DNA from: Chitinophaga sp.
Lineage (GTDB): Bacteria; Bacteroidota; Bacteroidia; Chitinophagales; Chitinophagaceae
Assembly: GCF_019236475.1 (NCBI RefSeq)
Contig: NZ_JAFAIX010000006.1
Span: 175,062-239,061 of the forward strand
DNA length: 64,000 nucleotides
Direction of reading: 5' to 3'
Each line of letters starts with the position of its first letter. Within the stretch, counting starts at the first letter, position 1. The notes beneath the pieces were generated by a model. It did not search any database and was not told the origin of the DNA. It saw only the letters and a program-made list of their open reading frames with translations. The position numbers and the translations under genes are program-made. This document shows positions 60,427-64,000 of this stretch, piece by piece.

Positions 60427-61695
60427 ATGCAAGTTACTGTATTCCCAGCCAGGATTTCCGGAACGGTTACGGCCAACCCTTCCAAAAGTGCGATGCAGCG
60501 CGCGGTAGCAGCCGCCCTGCTGGCTAATGGCAAAAGCATTATCCGTAATCCGGGCCTGAGCAACGACTGTTTGGCTGCGATGGATGTGGCAGAAAAATTA
60601 GGTGCCACCGTTATCCGCAAACCTGATGTAGTCGAAATCAACAGCAATGGTATCCAGCCCCGCTTTGATGAAATTAATTGTGGAGAATCTGGACTGGGTA
60701 TCCGTATGTTTACCCCTATAGCCGCATTGGCATCACAAGCTATTACTATCAATGGTCATGGTAGTTTGACTACCCGTCCAATGAACTTTTTCGAAGAGGT
60801 ATTGCCACAACTGGATGTGAAAGTTACTTCCCGCGAAGGTAAGCTGCCACTGCATATTCAGGGACCACTGCAACCCCGCGATATCACCATCGATGGGAGT
60901 CTCAGTTCCCAATTCCTGACAGGCCTGCTCATGGCTTATGGCAATGCTGCTGAAAATGTTACCATTACTGTACAGGACCTGAAAAGCAAACCATACATTG
61001 CTTTAACCCTTCAACTGATGGCACATTTCGGTGTGCAGGTTCAGCAACAAAATTTTGAAACCTTCCATTTCGGTAAAAAACAACAATATCAAGCAAAGGA
61101 ATATACCGTGGAAGGCGACTGGAGTGGCGCTGCCTTTTTGCTGGTAGCTGCTGCTGTGGCCGGAAAAGCAGAGGTACACCATGTGAACACTGAATCAGCT
61201 CAGTCTGATAAAGCTATTCTGGATGCATTGCGCTCCGCAGGTGCTTATATCCTGCCTGGCATGTTTACCATGAACATCGAAAAGGATGGTCTGAAAGCAT
61301 TTGAATTTGATGCTACAGATTGTCCTGACCTCTTCCCGCCATTAGTAGCATTGGCTGCTAACTGTAACGGTACTACGAAAATTCTGGGTGTAAGCCGACT
61401 GGCTCACAAAGAGAGTGATCGTGGACTTACACTGCAGCAGGAGTTTGGCAAAATGGGTATTCGTATTGAGCTGAACGGCGATGAAATGCTGGTACATGGT
61501 GGTACTGGTATCAAAGGCGCTACTGTCAGCTCTCATAACGATCACCGTATTGCGATGGCTTGTGCTGTAGCAGCATTAACGGCAGATGCTCCGGTCGTAA
61601 TTGAAAATGCAGACGCTATCAATAAATCCTATCCGGAATTCTATGACCACCTGCGTCAGATTGGCGGCAAAGTGGAGACGGCTGTAAATGCCTAA
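60427..61695 (+). CDS. aroA: 3-phosphoshikimate 1-carboxyvinyltransferase (EPSP synthase)
   Basis: A 422-residue enzyme that joins shikimate 3-phosphate and phosphoenolpyruvate. The two-domain fold shows PSKSAMQRAVAAALLANGKS at the N-terminus (substrate and glyphosate-site loop), GESGLGIRMFTPIAAL, DGSLSSQFLTGLLMAYG, and the C-terminal NDHRIAMACAVAALTADAPV. The NCGESGLGIR form instead of the more common NAGTAMR makes it a divergent subtype, as in other Bacteroidota. Forty-one bases after aroB. Confidence 0.93.
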   Translation: MQVTVFPARISGTVTANPSKSAMQRAVAAALLANGKSIIRNPGLSNDCLAAMDVAEKLGATVIRKPDVVEINSNGIQPRFDEINCGESGLGIRMFTPIAALASQAITINGHGSLTTRPMNFFEEVLPQLDVKVTSREGKLPLHIQGPLQPRDITIDGSLSSQFLTGLLMAYGNAAENVTITVQDLKSKPYIALTLQLMAHFGVQVQQQNFETFHFGKKQQYQAKEYTVEGDWSGAAFLLVAAAVAGKAEVHHVNTESAQSDKAILDALRSAGAYILPGMFTMNIEKDGLKAFEFDATDCPDLFPPLVALAANCNGTTKILGVSRLAHKESDRGLTLQQEFGKMGIRIELNGDEMLVHGGTGIKGATVSSHNDHRIAMACAVAALTADAPVVIENADAINKSYPEFYDHLRQIGGKVETAVNA

Positions 61696-61739
61696 GAGCC
61701 CGGATATCAACATATTTATCTTATTTAAATTTTCAGCGT

Positions 61740-62741
61740 GTGAACAGCTTTGGCAGAATATTCAGGGTTAATGTTTTCGGGGAATCCCATGGGGCCAGCG
61801 TTGGTGTGAATATCGACGGTGTGCCTGCCGGTATCCCACTGAAACAGGAAGATTTCCTGGCCGACCTGGAACGTCGTAAGGGAGGCTCCAGAGGCACTAC
61901 GCCTCGTAAAGAGGAAGACCTTCCTTTCCTGAAATCAGGCGTATTCAACGATCATACTACCGGTGCACCAGTAACGATTATGTTCGAAAACAATAATACC
62001 CGCAGTACGGATTATGAGAAATTACGTGAGTTTCCTCGTCCAGGTCATGCCGACTTTGTGGCCACGGAGAAATTCGGTGGTTTTGAAGATTATCGTGGTG
62101 GCGGGCATTTCAGCGGCCGTTTGACGCTTAACCTGGTGGCTGCTGGGGTGATTGCGAAAAAGATTTTGGGAGACACGATCCAGGTAAATGCAGTGATCAC
62201 TGAAGTAGGCGGATATCCTGATCCGGAAGAAGGCTTGGAAGCGGCCATTGCGGCAAAAGACTCAGTAGGCGGTGTGGTAGAATGTAGAGTAGACGGCCTG
62301 CCCATCGGACTGGGAGAGCCTTTCTTTGATTCGCTGGAATCATCGCTGGCTCATGCCGTGTTCGCCATTCCTGCTGTAAAAGGTATTGAGTTTGGCGCAG
62401 GCTTCGCTGCCGCTAAAATGAAAGGACTGGAACATAATGATCCTATTGTAGATAAAACAGGTAAAACCGCTACTAATCATGCCGGCGGCGTGGTAGGCGG
62501 TATTACCAACGGTAATCAACTGGTGTTTCGTATAGCCGTGAAACCTACCTCCAGTACGCCAAAAGAACAACAGACACTCAACATTAAAAGTGGCGAAGTG
62601 GAAACGTTCAGTGTAAAAGGTCGTCATGACCTGTGTATTGCACTACGCGTTCCTGTTGTACTGGAAGCTGTTACAGCGATGGTACTGGCGGATTTCATCC
62701 TGTTGGAACAACGCAGACCAAGAGTGTTTAAGCAATCCTAA
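61740..62741 (+). CDS. aroC: Chorismate synthase
   Basis: A 333-residue FMN-dependent lyase making chorismate, the branch-point compound. The start is GTG at 61740 (MNSFGRIFRVNVFGESHG); GESHGASVGVNIDGVPAG is the family signature, followed by RRKGGSRGTTPRKEEDLP, GHADFVATEKFGGF and DLCIALRVPVVLEAVTAMVL. It is somewhat shorter than the usual 350-370. Last gene of the operon, with two terminators after it. Confidence 0.95.
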   Translation: MNSFGRIFRVNVFGESHGASVGVNIDGVPAGIPLKQEDFLADLERRKGGSRGTTPRKEEDLPFLKSGVFNDHTTGAPVTIMFENNNTRSTDYEKLREFPRPGHADFVATEKFGGFEDYRGGGHFSGRLTLNLVAAGVIAKKILGDTIQVNAVITEVGGYPDPEEGLEAAIAAKDSVGGVVECRVDGLPIGLGEPFFDSLESSLAHAVFAIPAVKGIEFGAGFAAAKMKGLEHNDPIVDKTGKTATNHAGGVVGGITNGNQLVFRIAVKPTSSTPKEQQTLNIKSGEVETFSVKGRHDLCIALRVPVVLEAVTAMVLADFILLEQRRPRVFKQS

Positions 62742-62764
62742 GTGGAAAAGAGGATTCAAAACAA

Positions 62765-62842
62765 TGCCTGGCTTTATGCCAGGCAATTTTGTTATAGCAT
62801 ACTAAGAACAATGCCAGGCTGTACGTATAGCCTGGCATTCTT
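62765..62842 (+). terminator. Tandem terminators after aroC
   Basis: Hairpin 1: TGCCTGGC / GCCAGGCA (62765-62772 with 62778-62785), then ATTTTG. Hairpin 2: AATGCCAGGCT / AGCCTGGCATT (62810-62820 with 62829-62839). The arms of the two are near-identical in sequence, so they can also pair with each other. They lie between convergent genes and can serve both. Confidence 0.8.
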
Positions 62843-62866
62843 GTGATAAATAAGGATTAGGATAAT

Positions 62867-63760
62867 TTATTTCGCTTTGATAAACTTAAAACGGTTAGTG
62901 TCAATAGCTCCATTGGCTCGAGTCAGTTGTACCTCTTCCAATACATGTGTAGTGGCATTTGACTTGTAGGTCATTGTAAGAGAAAAAGCCTCTTTACCAC
63001 TCTGGTTGCCACTTTGGTATTCTCTTTCGGCAACCACTGTGGCGATATTGTTCTTGCCACAGGAAATAAAGGGATTCATCCTTTCATAGAAGTAGTAATT
63101 CATGATAGGATTCAATGAGAAAAACAGCCTGAAACTATTGTCTTTATTGTCATATGTAAAGTTGCACTTCATATTGTTCTTATAGATATAAATGCCGCTA
63201 GTCTGTGTAAAATAGTATTCATCTGTATAGGTACATTTAGTCCAGTTGCTGCCATCGTAGTTATATTCCCTATATATCAGGTACTTCTTAGCAGGGGATA
63301 CCATGCTGGGTACAGTATCTTTGGTACCTGCCAGTATTACTTGTCCGGCGCTGTTGAGCAATAAGGTAGTGGTATATTTTGGCTCATCGTTGTTATAGCT
63401 TGTTCTGACTATCTGTATGTTATCGTTGCTATAATGTAATGTATCTTCCTGCAAAACTTTGCCTTTGGCTACAAATAATGCACTTGTGCATCGTTTGGCC
63501 TTATCATAGGAAAATTCATAGTTTCCATAATAACTCTTACTGTCAAAATCAAGCAGATACATTTTAGCCACCGTATTATCATCATTGTATACGATGCTAT
63601 CTGCTGGAAGGTTGAATTGATAAATAACCTGTGGAAGGTAAGGCTGCATGCCTTCTATGGTAGTTAAGGGAGCATCTGATTTCTTACAGGAAGTGCCCAC
63701 AGCCAATAAGGTTATTGTAAGTGTTGTAAGGTATTGCAGTACTAAGGATTTACTCATCAT
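62867..63760 (-). CDS. Lipoprotein of unknown function
   Basis: A 297-residue lipoprotein; lipobox AVGTSC at residues 20-25, then KKSDAPLTTIEG. The mature part has repeated short blocks of the type TVAKMYLLDF, NYEFSYDKAKRCTSALF and LHYSNDNIQIV with alternating strands, similar to YD-like DUF4595 lipoproteins of Bacteroidota, an assignment from memory only. It stands alone and is convergent with aroC. No T9SS or SusD features. Function unknown. Confidence 0.8.
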   Translation of the reverse strand: MMSKSLVLQYLTTLTITLLAVGTSCKKSDAPLTTIEGMQPYLPQVIYQFNLPADSIVYNDDNTVAKMYLLDFDSKSYYGNYEFSYDKAKRCTSALFVAKGKVLQEDTLHYSNDNIQIVRTSYNNDEPKYTTTLLLNSAGQVILAGTKDTVPSMVSPAKKYLIYREYNYDGSNWTKCTYTDEYYFTQTSGIYIYKNNMKCNFTYDNKDNSFRLFFSLNPIMNYYFYERMNPFISCGKNNIATVVAEREYQSGNQSGKEAFSLTMTYKSNATTHVLEEVQLTRANGAIDTNRFKFIKAK

Positions 63761-63854
63761 GAAGGTTATAGGTTAAATAGGGAACAAATATAGAATGTAT
63801 TCCATGTTTAAATGACATTGAATTTGAGCTAGATAAACGTGTATAGAGAAAAGA

Positions 63855-63887
63855 AAGAAGCCGTCTCAAAACAAGAGACGGCTTCTT
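63855..63887. terminator. 13-bp hairpin near the right edge
   Basis: AAGAAGCCGTCTC (63855-63867) pairs with GAGACGGCTTCTT (63875-63887), loop AAAACAA. It may terminate the partial transposase gene on the minus strand or mark the end of that insertion sequence. Confidence 0.65.
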
Positions 63888-63957
63888 CGTTTAGATAATT
63901 TGTTTTTATAATGATTTTGTACTTCTCATTTTTAGAAGCGATAGTTTAGCATGATTT

Positions 63958-64000
63958 TTATGCTATTTTCTTTCTAAGATTGTGCGCCATTGCGACTAAT
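63958..64000 (-). mobile_element. Probable C-terminus of an insertion-sequence transposase, cut by window edge
   Basis: Read on the minus strand the last codons are LVAMAHNLRKKIA followed by TAA. The ending MAHNLRKK is typical of C-termini of DDE transposases such as the IS1182 and IS5/IS4 groups, in which the closing residues read AHNLxK. Only 13 residues are visible, so the family is uncertain. The hairpin at 63855 may belong to the same element. Confidence 0.45.

Noticed and set aside
1..64000. tRNA, rRNA, origin of replication or prophage
   Set aside because: No cloverleaf-like or rRNA sequence, no dnaA or origin signature and no phage structural genes were seen in any intergenic region.

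Overview
The window looks like the chromosome of a Bacteroidota bacterium close to Chitinophaga (family Chitinophagaceae). The evidence is two SusC/SusD outer-membrane pairs, a secreted protein with a type B type-IX-secretion sorting domain, promoters of the TTG-N19/20-TANNTTTG type, few Shine-Dalgarno sequences, two alpha-L-fucosidases, and an aro operon with the Bacteroidota-type DAHP synthase/chorismate mutase fusion. No rRNA, tRNA or CRISPR array was found.

Layout: 1-10 kb holds a truncated susC with its susD, then a second complete susC/susD pair behind a long structured leader. 10-22 kb is housekeeping: mutS, an rRNA/tRNA methyltransferase, a UbiA prenyltransferase, ruvX/yqgF, def, an ECF sigma factor with an RskA-type anti-sigma factor and an orphan RskA-like paralogue, a T9SS cargo protein, an RluA-type pseudouridine synthase and lipB. 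22.5-24.3 kb is a small AT-rich accessory island of unrecognised small proteins. 24.3-29.6 kb has a periplasmic hypothetical, a PLP enzyme of the D-cysteine desulfhydrase/ACC deaminase family, a GH29 fucosidase, and a nucleotidyltransferase plus NahK-like sugar kinase pair. 30-37.9 kb is an ilvE-ilvD-ilvB-ilvN-ilvC-ilvA cluster behind a leader-peptide attenuator. 38-43.7 kb has an alcohol dehydrogenase, an SDR, an FAD oxidoreductase and a GH95 fucosidase. 43.9-49.5 kb is a xylose cluster (sodium/sugar symporter, xylB, xylA, aldose epimerase). 50.4-54.7 kb is an unusual block: an ECF sigma factor with an anti-sigma factor fused to a trypsin-like protease, a divergent small lipoprotein, two minisatellite-like arrays and two small membrane proteins. 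55-62.7 kb is the aromatic amino acid operon pheA-aminotransferase-tyrA-DAHPS/CM-aroB-aroA-aroC behind two attenuators in series. The right edge holds a lipoprotein and probably the last codons of a transposase.

Most notable are RNA-level controls. Three short leader peptides not visible by ordinary gene calling (38 aa with nine consecutive Val/Ile; 19 aa and 27 aa packed with Phe/Tyr) each precede an intrinsic terminator. In each case an antiterminator strand lies at or just before the leader stop codon. The second susC has a 107-nt structured unit repeated twice in its leader. A family of double-hairpin repeat elements (four sequence-related copies plus one structural analogue) sits at gene ends. 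The strongest protein-level novelty is the anti-sigma/serine protease fusion. Everything here was read by eye, and no search or folding program was run.
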